NCBI GenBank assembly: GCA_011947345.1
Contig: JAAVTG010000642.1
Span: 1 to 64,000 of the forward strand
DNA: 64,000 nt
Origin: Phytophthora quininea
Taxonomy: Eukaryota > Oomycota > Peronosporomycetes > Peronosporales > Peronosporaceae
Direction of reading: 5' to 3'
A program made the position numbers and the translations under genes. Below the pieces are notes generated by a model that saw only the letters and a program-made list of their open reading frames with translations, was not told the DNA's origin and ran no database searches. Positions 11,935 through 22,658 of the stretch are shown piece by piece (positions within the stretch are counted from its first letter, which is position 1; each line of letters begins with the position of its first letter).

Positions 11935-13200
11935 GAAACTTGAGGCTGGATAAGGAGTCGTTGGGAGGAGAGCTACAGTACCGTTCATTCAGAGAATCCT
12001 CCCCATTCTTTAACTTAGCATAGCTTACCAATTTCTCTTTTGTTGTAGGAGGAGTCTGCCAGGATGGACATCCCAAGCGACTTGATACACCGTCACCAAA
12101 ACGCAGAACAGCGCCTCTGTCCGACGAAGAGTGGCTGGCGCACGCCAGCGGCGTCAGTGATCTGTCGAACAACACCAGCCAGATCATCTAGCAGAGCTTC
12201 ATCGAGAAAGGTTCCGTCGAAATCGCCAGGCGCGCACCGATCACGGACAAGTCCCAAAGAAATGCCGTCAGCAAGCCCAAAATCACCAAACTGTCAGCGA
12301 TCGAGGACAGGTTCTGGTGAAACGTCATCACGCACGAAATCGCCGGCGCAACGATCAAGAATAATTTTCAGAGCGACGGCTTTGAGCTCGAAATCACCAC
12401 CCAGCACAGCGCCGCCATCGAAGGTGCTAGCTGACTCTCTTAGTAAAGCGATGAAAAATATCCTGCTCTGCAGGATGAAAAGCAGTGTCTAGTGGATATT
12501 TTCGAAACCGAATCCGCGGGAGCCAAAGTTCTATTAGTTCGTTGTTTGCGTTGCGAAAGAGCTGTACGCAGACTTGAATCGAAATGGCCTCAATCGCGAC
12601 CATGCAAGGTGATTCTACTGCCTGAGTTGTGATCAGGAAATCAACATCGTGAAAAGTAAGAGTCTGGTTGGCCCGCACATGCAGAAAAAGCACGCGGATG
12701 ACTTGAAGGCTTTCGAGAACAACCTTCAACTTGTGGAACAAAAACAAATCAAGATCGGCATCGCTAACAAACTCATCAGAATCAATGCCAATTTCTAGAT
12801 CCATCAGACGTTCATCGATCCACGAGAGCCGCATTTGAGAGCCAGACACATCATGTGTGCTGGGGTTTTCGCAATTTCCGGTGGCGTATTGCGCACCTAT
12901 GTCGTCGCGGACGTCAGCAGTGGCCAGGTGATATTGCAGGATGGTGTCGCCGCAAGTCCAGCAGCAGCTCGAACCTCTGGAAGGATGGGATCAACAAAAT
13001 TGTCGCTGGTGACCGAAATAATTTTTGCGCTCGAATCACCATGTCCAAGGCATCAGCGGATGTATTCTGTGTGTGGAGGCCAACCAGATTTACTTTCCAC
13101 AATGTTAATCTTCTGCTGACTCCAAATCACAAAGGTGAAGTTCTACCTGCCAACATACCCACCATGTCGATCATCTCGTGTCATCATCATCGCTGAACAG
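11935..13200 (+). pseudogene. Degenerate coding relic of unknown family
   Basis: The plus strand shows protein-like pieces in changing frames: RLDKESLGGELQYRSF before an intron-like junction (TTGTTGTAG at 12042-12050); then LSDEEWLAHASGVSDLSNN and SFIEKGSVEIARRAPITDK, interrupted by in-frame stops; then a Cys/His segment with YCLSCDQEINIV and GPHMQKKHADDLKAFE (about 12610-12720), resembling a zinc finger of transposon or chromatin proteins. Stop codons as well as frame changes interrupt it, so sequencing error alone does not explain it. Function unknown. Confidence 0.35.
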
Positions 13201-14796
13201 CCCGACCCCCCATCGCGAGACTGGTCGCGTAGCCAACGTCGACTATCAGCGAACTTCATTCTGGCGAAGCGAACTTGATCAACGAGTCCAAAGTGAATAA
13301 TAAATCGAGCTCCGAATACCTCTGCTATGCATCACGGGCCGGGTTTTTCCTGAAGCGGTCAGCTTACTCACAAGATGTTCCGGCCCAGCCAATTGTAAAT
13401 CATTAGCAGTCGCTAGATGGAGACGCTATTGCCTCCGGACACCACGATCAACACAGGACTGGCTGGAAGTCATGCTACTTTACTGCACAAGCGGTGTTCC
13501 GAGCAAAACTGTCAAGCCAAGAGATGTTTGCTGGTGCACGACAAAGAGACCGTAAGTTTGAAGTTTGTTAAGGGAGGGGATTGCACACCATTGCAGAGCG
13601 CGCCAACCCGCCGGTCACAGGCGATATGAGAAGAAAAAGCTCCACGAGGTGCTGACCCCTTTTGCTGTTTGCTCTCATTCGAAATTCTTGTAGTTGTCAC
13701 TTGCTTCGGCGCTGATGACGATTGTTCTGAACGAAGTTCTTGCGGCAAGAGCTGTGGTGTCAAAATTATTGAGACGACCCCCAATTCATCATTAAAAGTT
13801 GCTTTACAGATACGCATTCCTTCAATCACGACGAATACGCACAATCAGTAACAATCTCAAACAGTGAAAAAAGGGGCCAAACAAAAGGCAACCACCTGGG
13901 AGCTGCCTGGTAGAAAGTTGCTCCGTGCTGCTTGTAGAAGCCCGTAAATACGTCTATTACGCTTGAATATTTGCAGAGATCGTCAAAACAGCACAAACAA
14001 CACAGTCCCGAAAACCGCACCAGTCATCTATACAGCCGTTGAGATAGTACGCGTTTGGTGTGGATTAACTATGAAGCACCTCGCGACAGAGTGGCCTTAC
14101 GAGTTCACTCCGCACTGGTGTGACAAGCAAGCGTATGTGGAGGAAATTATGCCATTAATGCGAAAGAGTGACATAACTGGCGGTGGGGAGCGAGTGTATC
14201 TCGACGTCATTTTGCGACAGCCGACGTCGAGGTGTAAATCTGATTTTACACCAGACGTCAACTCAACTACTCCCGAGTGAGTCCGACGGCTCCGCCCGGA
14301 CGAGGGATTTATCCGGGGCCGTGGCCTGGGCATCCTCCCCTGAAAATTTCCTTCGGATCCTTGTTAGGGACCAGGAACGGGAGGGCCCTGGGCCGGTCAT
14401 TACCTTCACCTTGTGTATCCCTTCGATAAAACGCGGTTGTTTTGATCAGGAATCGGTCACCGAGTTGTTCAGAGAACGTGTTGACCTATTACTATTGAGC
14501 TGCGGGTGGCAGTTATACACACAACGGTCCATACACTGCCTTGGTCCGGGACCGGGAACACGACACACAATATACACTGGGGTTTTTTCCGATTGCGTCC
14601 TGGTCCGGTGTGTTCCACACCTATGGCCCTGCCCTGGGTGAGACGGGGGCTGGCACGGGAGTTCCCGGCACTATGGCACAAATGCATTCTGCGTAAATGA
14701 GCGCGAATTAATGAGCGCGGTATTCTCTAGCATGGGGCCGCGCCTGGTGCAGCGCCGAGACTGATGCCGACACACACGTATAATTCTGGATAGACA
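13201..14796. other. No gene recognised, repeat-derived region
   Basis: A short open frame at 13963-14280 has no recognisable domain. The stretch 14280-14700 is GC-rich with repeated GGGACCGGGA-like motifs and could be part of the flank of the DIRS-like relic that follows. No firm feature. Confidence 0.35.
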
Positions 14797-15420
14797 GTGT
14801 TCTGTAGTGGTGTGAAACAAGCCGCAACAGCTTTACTCAATTGCTGGCGCCTCCTCGGCAATTGTGAAGTTCAACATGGTTTATTCAACAACTTTCCTCA
14901 CGTGGCCGGAGTGGATAATAACATGGCAGACGCTGGCAGCAGGATGTGGAAATCCCCCGACCAAGCACTCTTGTATGTTAACGTGTACATTGGATGAACC
15001 TGTGTACAGATACCGACCGACTTGCGTGATCTCTCGCTTCTTTGGGAGCGCTATTGCTCGCTTGATCCTTTGCTCTGTTGTCCCGAAAACATTATTCTCG
15101 GACCTGGAAACAATGGTCTGCCTGGTGTGAGATGATGCACTATACCCCATGTCTTAAGGTCACCGGCGTCAACAGGAATGTTGAGCAGCTGGGAGCATTT
15201 GCCGCGTACTTGTAGAAATACACTATGAATTGTCAGCGCCGAGGAAACACGTATTTTACGATATGTGCAAAACTGTGTGCAGTGCTGTGGTATCATTAAT
15301 ATACCTCGGGATACGATCCAGGTGTTAATGTCAGCCGCGCCATCCTCCCCGTGGTATTCGCAGACTCTCTGATCCAGTCGTGAAGCAGCAGCCCTTGCAA
15401 CTAAAGAAAACTTATAAATA
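14797..15420 (+). mobile_element. DIRS-like element: RNase H end and recombinase N-terminus
   Basis: The first part ends with HVAGVDNNMADAGSRMWK, the pattern closing the RNase H domain of oomycete DIRS-like retroelements. After a stop, another frame (about 15110-15400) reads SAWCEMMHYTPC, NVEQLGAFAAYL, NTYFTICAKLCAVLWYH and GYDPGVNVSRAI, matching the N-terminal core-binding part of their tyrosine recombinase. Several in-frame stops show it is dead. Order and strand agree with an RT-RNaseH-YR element whose RT lay to the left; the RT is not readable here. Confidence 0.6.
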
Positions 15421-15732
15421 TTATAGATGCATGTTCTTCGCTTTGAGAAAATTAACGTTCACGACGAGTGGTGATGGTCTGAACAGTGTTAATGGCGTTG
15501 TCTGTACAAGAACTCTTTGACCACACATCGGTCGTTTATAAGTCTTTTTTACTTCAATGTTGCAGTAGTGCATTTTGGCAGTAGGTGATAGGGTACATAT
15601 TGAATATTAATGTACAAAAGTCCAAGTTCACCAGCAGCACAGTCTCCATCTCGTATACTCGTCGTTTAATAGACCTCGCCACATTACAAGTTAGGTTATC
15701 TACTCATACCAACGTCTAAGGCTATGCCACCC

Positions 15733-16133
15733 CTAGTCATCGCCAATGCTGAATCTCCTCCTCGTGTTCCAATTGATGCCGCTCCTATGTAGATCCAGTG
15801 GACACCTCGTACGTTCCAGGCATATCACCTTGTCCTCAGACATGTCGTGGTATCGATTCTCTTCACGTCCAAATTGGCTGTTCTTGGCACAATGCAACGT
15901 GATACTCACCATTTCAGCTTTTCTTGGTAAAACATCGTGCTCGTCTCGATCGAAAAACGACGACCGCACGGTATACCGATAAGTAAATACTCAGATCTCC
16001 GAAGCAGGAAGAAATAGCGTAACAGCAGGCCGCCCCACAAAGATTGATCGCATGACCTCGCAAGCTTGAGGGAGAAATAATCCGAAGCAAGCGAGCGGAC
16101 ATTTTCGAGCACTGCGCCGAGGGCGCTAAACAC
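15733..16133 (-). mobile_element. DIRS-like tyrosine recombinase, C-terminal part, inverted
   Basis: Minus-strand reading gives SLWGGLLLRYFFLLRRSEYL, then after a frame change KAEMVSITLHCAKNSQFGRE and MSEDKVICLERTRCPL. These are successive motifs of the catalytic half of oomycete DIRS-type tyrosine recombinases. It lies about 310 bp from the N-terminal half but on the opposite strand, so the element has been split by an inversion or two copies are nested. The catalytic HxxR and Tyr motifs are not readable. Confidence 0.6.
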
Positions 16134-16213
16134 TGATTTGGTGCACTTTTTTTAGGAAAAAGCATTACAGATTGTATACATTTTTCCGAAAACATAATTT
16201 AGCAGAAACAGCT

Positions 16214-16956
16214 ATGGTACGAATGCCTAGCTGGAATCTCTTCGTATGCATCTCACCTTAATCTCGTTCTGAAGTCCGTTACGCTGCACACAACACTCGG
16301 CGATATCAAGATCGAGGTCTGCTGTGACACTGCTCCCAAGACGTCCGAGGTACGGCAACTCTTGATCCAGTCGTGCCAATCAATTCCGACTCCATTTTAT
16401 ATTATTTTTCATCACTAGAATTTCCTGGCCTTATGTGCAAGTGGCGCCTATGACAACACGAAATTCCACCGCAACATGAAAGGATTCATGGTCCAAGGCG
16501 GGGATCCCACGGGCACAGGCAAAGGCGGCCAAAGTATCTGGGGAGGAGCGTTCGACGACGAATTCCACCCTCAAAACAGGGTAACGATTTTATTATTGTT
16601 TTCTATAAAGGCGAGAGCTAAACGTTTATTTATTTCACAGCACAATTGCAGAGGAGTGGTGTCCATGGCCAACAATGGACCCAACACCAACAAGCAGCAG
16701 TTCTTCATCACGTACGCGAAGCAGCCGCATCTCAACAACGTCTACACCATCTTTGGCAAGTAAGTGACCGAGCTTGTTTATTATACTGACAAAATTAGGG
16801 AATAAATACTAAACATTGTTCCTCTGCAGAGTCATCGACGGCACGGACACTTTGGACGCCATGGAGAAGACGCTCGTCGACGCCAAGAACCGGCCGCTCA
16901 AGGAGATCGTGATCAAGTCTGTCACCGTCCACGCGAACCCCATCGCCGACATTTGA
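16214..16956 (+). CDS. PPIL3: Cyclophilin-type peptidyl-prolyl isomerase, PPIL3-like
   Basis: Five coding exons (16214-16216, 16275-16349, 16419-16580, 16641-16759, 16830-16956) give 161 residues, the same length as human PPIL3. The enzyme isomerises Xaa-Pro bonds; PPIL3 proteins associate with the spliceosome. Visible hallmarks are [38 protein letters not shown] with the catalytic Arg, [20 protein letters not shown], and [12 protein letters not shown]. All introns are GT-AG and the frame is clean. The first coding exon is just the ATG: an intron starts immediately after it (16217-16274) and the next exon opens [12 protein letters not shown], the family N-terminus. The stop lies 42 bp from the stop of the convergent PP2C gene. 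Confidence 0.9.
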
Positions 16957-16998
16957 AGTCGTCAAAATATCAATTGCCTTGGCCTCACACAAAGCGCG

Positions 16999-18388
16999 TC
17001 ATGAAGAGTGTAATGTCGTCGGGCTTTTGGTCTGCATCTCGGCCATCAATTTGAGCTGCATGAGCGAATAGTGGTGTTTGCGAGCAGGTTTGCGAAGTAG
17101 CAAGTGGCGGTCCAGTGTCTGCTTCCCTTGGTGCCGTTCCATCAGCTCCAACGACAGTGCCATGTGATCAACGTTACTGGCATCCAGCGGCTCGTTCGGG
17201 TTGAGTCGCGTCTCCTCCAACGTCCGTTCTCGATACTCCTGAGCCGCCGCCGTAGCAAACGGGAACAAAGAGCCGTCCTTGGCAGTTTGCTGCTTCTTGT
17301 GGACCTTGGACATGTCGACCAGCTGGTCGCACACACTGCAGACCGGAGCCTTCAGAATCCCACAACTCGGGCGCCGAGAGCGCTGCTGTGATGTCATCCT
17401 TGTACAAATTGTCTCCCAGTCCGTCCGAGAAGGTGAGACATACGTCTCCCTCCTGCAGCCCAAAGCTCTGCACTACATAGTCCTTGGGCGTCACCTGCTC
17501 GTGCAGATTCACCACCGTGGGTACGTTGAATTCCCGCAGCACCGCCAGTGTCTCGTACACCACCGCCCCGTTCCTCACTACGACGCACTTGGAGTCTCCG
17601 AGCGAGAACGTCAGCAGTCTGCCCGTCCACCTGTTGAAATAAGCCACGACCAGCGTCGTGGCCAGTCTCGACTTGCGATGCTGGAAGCAGTTGATCCTGG
17701 CCGTCTTGACGGCGTCCACCACCCCACTCTCGAACGTCGACTGGTCCAGCGCCTCCCTGTTGTGGTTGGTCAGCTCCTCCATCACGACGCGCACACAGCG
17801 CACCACTTCCTGGGCCAGCACTGCAGAGGACACTGGCGCGCCGTCGTAGTCCACCAGCGATTGGCGTCCGAAAGGCGAAGACACGCCGTCCGCTACGATG
17901 TGGAAGTAGCTGGCGCCTGCGCCGGCGTCTTCTCCGTGGAACTCGAAGCGCTGCTCTGCATGTTGCAGCTTCCTGTCTTCATCCCATTTGAATCGCGACG
18001 CGTTGACGGGCGTCGCCCTCCTGATAGGGTTATTAACCTTCATCGAACTCGGCAGCTTCCAATGGCGCGGACTTTTCTTCATAAAGTTGTCTGATTGGGA
18101 CCGGAACTTGGCGAACTTCTCGCTCGTGCGACTGGACACCGAGTGCAGCGCGTTAGCCAGCGCTTTGGCGGGCGAAGAGGCGGTCGGCGGCCGCAGCAAG
18201 TCGCCCAGTGAAGAGGCGCGGCGCTTGTACGCGGCAGCGTGGGTCTGGCTCGGCACGGGCGTCGGATCCTGCACGGGCGCGCCCGGCGCCGTGAGCCAGA
18301 CGGACAGTTCGTCGTCCTTGGGCGACGGCGGGATCACCACGTGCATGGTCGAGAGGCCTGGCCGAGGAGGCAGCAGTGGGCGCGGCAT
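16999..18388 (-). CDS. PP2C-family Ser/Thr phosphatase, PTC7-like
   Basis: About 460 residues, apparently intronless. The N-terminal 130 residues are Pro/Ser-rich and basic. The catalytic domain shows the PP2C metal-binding motifs in the divergent PTC7 form: FHIVADGVSSPFG, LATTLVVAYFNRWTG with FSLGDSKCVVVRNG, and CLTFSDGLGDNLYKD. PTC7-type enzymes are Mn/Mg-dependent phosphatases, often mitochondrial; location here is not shown. The C-terminal part (VCSVCDQLVDMSKV... to the end) is reached only if one base is restored near 17344, where GG probably should be GGG. The chosen start is the first ATG of the open frame. The convergent neighbour is PPIL3. Confidence 0.78.
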
Positions 18389-18948
18389 CACGAGACGTGC
18401 GTGCTGGCCGGCGAGTTGGAAAGTGCCACTATTTTTCGCGTTAGGTGAGACTCGGAACAGGCGGTTTGTATGGTGGGGCTCTGGTGCTGTGGTCGGATGA
18501 CAATCCCAAAGCGGTCTGCCGCTGGATGTTCACGGCAAGGATGGCCATTATTTTCAGTGAGGACAGGCAGGACGCTGTTAAAGCGAGCAAACGGACAAGT
18601 TGCTTGGTTGGTGAGGCGCTTTCGAGCTTGGTCATCTCGCTGGCTCAAGTGCAAGAGCGGCGTCGGGATGGTGTGTCGCTCGTTGCATTTGCACCAGGAG
18701 GAGGCTGGTTTTCCACCTTGAGTGCCACTCAATCAGCTCTCTATGCTGGAAGCGTGTTCTTCATGATCTTCATGTTGCTTCCGCAGGAGAAAGTCGCGGG
18801 GCTTGTCGTCGTCTCCACTAGCACGCTGCCGAGGCTCTTGTGAAAATTGGTGGACGAGTTACGAACACTCACGAAATGGCCACCCGCCGCGGCACATGGC
18901 TCCTTGACACGACCTGTCGCCGCCATGTGACGTGAGTTCGGCTCCAAA
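18389..18948. other. Divergent promoter region between PP2C and DUF2985 genes
   Basis: About 560 bp between two divergently oriented genes. A plus-strand open frame (18445-18843) runs through it, but its composition and lack of domain resemblance suggest chance. No terminator or motif I can support. Confidence 0.45.
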
Positions 18949-20040
18949 ATGTCCGCGTCATTTTCGAGTACTAGCCGCACGCGCTATCAACGACCCCGGA
19001 ATGGAGCTGCATCCAGACAAGCTCTTGTCGGCGCCAAGGCGAGTCGTGCCTTCCATGTTAAGAAAACAATTCCGAGAATCGAGGCAGCACTGAAACTCGC
19101 AGCCCAACGCAGTTTCCAGATGCACTGCCGCAAATCGCGGCCTTCCCATCCGAGGAGGTGTCGTTTACGCGGCCAACAAGGCAGTCTCAGCTGACGCAGC
19201 CGCGGAGTGATTATCCGTGGACCGGAGCTCCGGTCGCGGTTGGCATCGCCACCGGGTGGTGCACGAGCTGGCTCGAGCTCACTCGTGGAAAAGCCTCGGA
19301 CGGTATAGCCCCCACTTGAAAACAGGATGGAAGCCTCGAAGCGTCAAATGTACCTCTGGATCGCCTACAACGTCGTGCTGTACGGCGCCATCGTCGTCTC
19401 CGGCGCTATTCTGTTCATGGTGATGGTCGGCATGGTGGATGTCGGGGACAGCGACGTTAAGGACGACTGGATCGAAGTCAACTCGCAGATCCTCAACGGC
19501 GTCTTCACGTGGATGGCCATCACCAACCACCCCTTCTTCCTCTTCCGGCTCGTCATGTCGGTACGTGTGTTGGGCATTCGTCGGTGGTCGTGGTCGGCGC
19601 CGATGCCGCAAAGGATTTCTGCGGCTCGGTACTTGAGTCGACACTTCCCTTTGGTGTTCGTCGACACTGAGCACGACAACAAAGTGCAGCGCACGGGAGC
19701 TCAAGACAGCGGGGTCCAATCTGAAGTCGACGATGGCGATGTGTACTCTGAAATGATGGCGAGCAACGCGGAGAAGGTCGAGGAGATTGCCTACTTCCGT
19801 GGCGACGCTGAGAATCTACGCAACACGTTTGTCATGCTGAACTGGAATTGCCTCTTCCAGTATCCCATCACGGCCGTCATGTGGGCCTACAACGCAGACA
19901 CACGTCCAGGATACGTCATTGGCATCTTCCTGCCGCTGTCGTTCTTGTGCAACTTTGGCGGTCAGTACCGAATCTTCAAGCTCAACAAGAAAATCAAAGC
20001 AAGGATCAGTACGAACAAGTCGACAAACTCCACAGTCTAG
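18949..20040 (+). CDS. DUF2985-type membrane protein
   Basis: N-terminal about 125 residues are basic, then polar, Ser/Pro-rich and presumably cytosolic. The membrane part starts at RQMYLWIAYNVVLYGAIVVS and continues with WIEVNSQILNGVFTWMAITNHPFF, a cytosolic loop with an acidic stretch, then LNWNCLFQYPITAVMWAYNADTRPGYVIGIF and a last helix before a Lys-rich tail. The QILNGVFT and NWN...MWAYN.DTRP patterns match fungal DUF2985 proteins (PLAC8/onzin-related), function poorly known. Two slips separate the parts: a TTT at 19113-19115 that should be TTTT, and the C run at 19309-19313, where one C seems in excess. If the second is not an error, translation could instead start at 19327. The gene converges on the GH3 gene with 49 bp between stops. 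Confidence 0.65.
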
Positions 20041-20089
20041 CGCTAGTGTATCCGAGAAAACATATTCACGAGTTAATGTGGTTTTGTCT

Positions 20090-22415
20090 CTAATGGAGGA
20101 AGACTCCGTACGGGTATTCGCCCGTCTGGATCGTGAAGGTGGCGCACAGGGGTTCGCAATGGCAGTTGTGTTGTACACGTCGCAGTCCGTCTCGGGTTTG
20201 ATCGCGACCACGTAGTCTGCGTCTTCGGCCACTTGCTTAAAACCCTGACCGATCTGCGGGTAGAACACGCTCCAGTCATCCACAGTCAGCGTGAGCGACA
20301 CTGTTTGCGAGGCGCCGGGCTCCAGGCTGATCTTGGAAAACTTCTTGAGCATTTTCACCTCTGGCACGGAGATCGAGCGGTACGGCTGCGTCAGAAACAG
20401 CATCACCGTCTCCTTGCCGGCCATGTCGCCCGAGTTCGTCACCAGCACCGACACGTCGATACTGTCGGAACTGGATGTGACGTTGGTCTTGCTCAGCACC
20501 AGGTCGGAATACGTGAATTCCGTGTAGCTGAGACCTGTGCCGAACTCCCATTGCATCTCGCAGTACTCGTCATCAGCGCATCGGGTCGAGACGCGGTGGT
20601 TGTATGGGATGAGGATATTGCCGGCGTCCTTGGGGTATGTGATCGGCATACGGCCGCTCGGGTTCACCTGACCATACAGGATTTCCGCCATGGCCTTGCC
20701 GCCTTGTTCACACGCCAGTAAACCGTTGACGACGGCATGGACATTTCCGGGGAGATCACCAAGCAGACGCGGACGGCCTTCAAAGAGGACAACGATGACC
20801 TTGGTACCGGTAGAAGCGAGCTCCTTGACGTACTGGATCTGACCGGCGGGGAGGGCCAGGTCGTTGATGTCGCCCGATTTCTCGGCGTACGGGTGCTCGC
20901 CAATAGCAACCACTGTATACTGCGCTTTGCTGGCGAGGTCCTTCGCTGTGGTCATGTTAGCGTCCGAGCACTCTCCGTCGGCATTGAGGCCGTTGAAATA
21001 CGTCACACTGTCGCCAGCAATCGCTTGCATTCCTTGCAGGACTGAAATTCCATTTGGATAGTGCTCGTTTCCCGAGTATCCCCGCCAACTGATACTCCAA
21101 CCTCCACACTGGTTGCCGATATTGTCGGCGGAGTGGCCGGTCAAGAACACAGTCGACGTGGTGGGGATTGGCAATGTGCTGTCGTTGTTCTGTAGGAGAA
21201 CGATCGACTCACGTGCCATCTCCAAAGATTTCTCAACGTCGACCTCACTGCGTACCTTGGCGACATCCTCGATCCCCGGGATCGGGTTGTCGAACAAACC
21301 GAGCTGCAGCTTCAGCTTGATGACGCGTCGTGCAGAGTCCTTCATGCGCTCCAAGTACTCTGGATTCTCTTCCACCAGACGCTTGGTGCCGTTCAGATAA
21401 GCTAGTGACTGGCCCATACTCATGTCGATACCCGTGTGCGTATACGAGAAGCGCACAGCTTCGTCAATGTTGCGCGCAATGTGATGGAACGTGCTCAAGG
21501 ATCCGACTTCAGCATAGTCGCTGACAGTCACCCCATCAAATGCCAAGTCGTCTCGAAACAACTGCTGCAACAGCCTGTGGTTGCCGATGGTAGGGACGCC
21601 ATTCACCGAAATGTAGTTCTCCATGGCCGTGAGCACTCCAGCGTTTATAGCAGCCCGAAATGGAGGGATGAAATAGTTGAGAAGGTCAAAGTCCGAGATC
21701 TGCACGCCGTCCTTGTCGTGACCGGTGGGGGTCTTCGAGTACCCGACGAAATGTTTCATACACGCAGCAGTCTGGTTGTTGCTCTGCAGACCGCGAATCA
21801 CCGCGTCTCCCATTACGGACACGAGATACGGGTCTTCGCCGAAAGTCTCGTACGTCCGCGGCCACAGCGGGTTGCTCGCAATCTCCAGATCGGAGCAAAT
21901 ACCCAGGGTATGCCAGCCGCCCTCGTGTCTTGGGCGGCAGTACGACCCATTTCATACACCAAGTCGGGGTTGAAGGTGGCAGCTCCATTCAGTTGAGAGC
22001 CAAAGAGCGTCGAATTAAGCAGATAGCCAGCTCCGTGCACTGAGTCCGTGCCGTATACCATCGGGATGCCGTCGTTCTCTTCCATTGTGATGTCTTGGAT
22101 GCGGGTCACAACGTCGCGCCACTGAGAGATGGCCCAGCCAATCTCACCCGTGATATTGTTGGGACCGTCGGTGAACGGCGATACCAAGTACGAGCCGACC
22201 TTCAGCTTGGCGTAGTCTCGTACCAGCGTCTCGTTTAGAGAATAGTCCTGGTTCACCAGTTTAGCGATGCTGATCTGCGTGAGCTGGCCGAGAATCTGCT
22301 CCGTCGTGAAGTTGGCGACGATAGCTCTTGCCTGCGCGTCGAACTCGTCCACTGAGCGTCCGAGTACGAGGCCCAGCGTAGTGCAGCACAGAGCAGTCAA
22401 CCAAGTCTTCAGCAT
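20090..22415 (-). CDS. Secreted GH3 glycosidase (beta-glucosidase-like)
   Basis: About 775 residues with a signal peptide (MLKTWLTALCCTTLGLVLG). Glycoside hydrolase family 3 enzymes cleave beta-linked glucosides or xylosides with an Asp nucleophile; here this fits the Asp of VTVSDYAEV at about residue 300. Other landmarks: GIPWVFAPI, NPLWPRTYETFGEDPYL, KHFVGYSKTPTGHDK, ALPAGQIQYVKELASTG, GQVNPSGRMPITYPKDAG, and a C-terminal fibronectin-III-like domain (GKETVMLFLTQP...LEPGASQTVSLTL). Two slips occur, each one base short: about 21887 (ATCTGG for ATCCTGG) and the GGGG run at 20149-20152, after which the protein ends CATFTIQTGEYPYGVFLH. A role in extracellular glucan or plant-glycoside breakdown is inferred from the family and secretion signal. 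Confidence 0.85.
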
Positions 22416-22658
22416 CTTGTCCCAGAAAATGAGGAATGGACTTCTTGCTTGCGAGTAAAATGGAGAATGAACTCCTGCATTTCGACTGAGTGGTGATACT
22501 TTGGGGCCGCGAAGTATACGATATCCGCGCAGCGTTAGCGAACTTCAAGAGGCCATGCTGTTGTCTTCATAATCCAAGTCGATTATGGAGACAAACTCCC
22601 AACTTCAAACACTGGGGCTGAAATATACTTGATTTCTGAGGACAAAGACGTTAGAATG

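Noticed and set aside
18445..18843. Possible small membrane protein between the PP2C and DUF2985 genes
   Set aside because: A hydrophobic stretch is present but there is no family match, and it lies in the shared promoter region.
19816..20089. Extension of the GH3 protein through the convergent gene
   Set aside because: The extension appears only because of a one-base slip at 20149-20152; the corrected frame stops at 20090 with a normal C-terminus.
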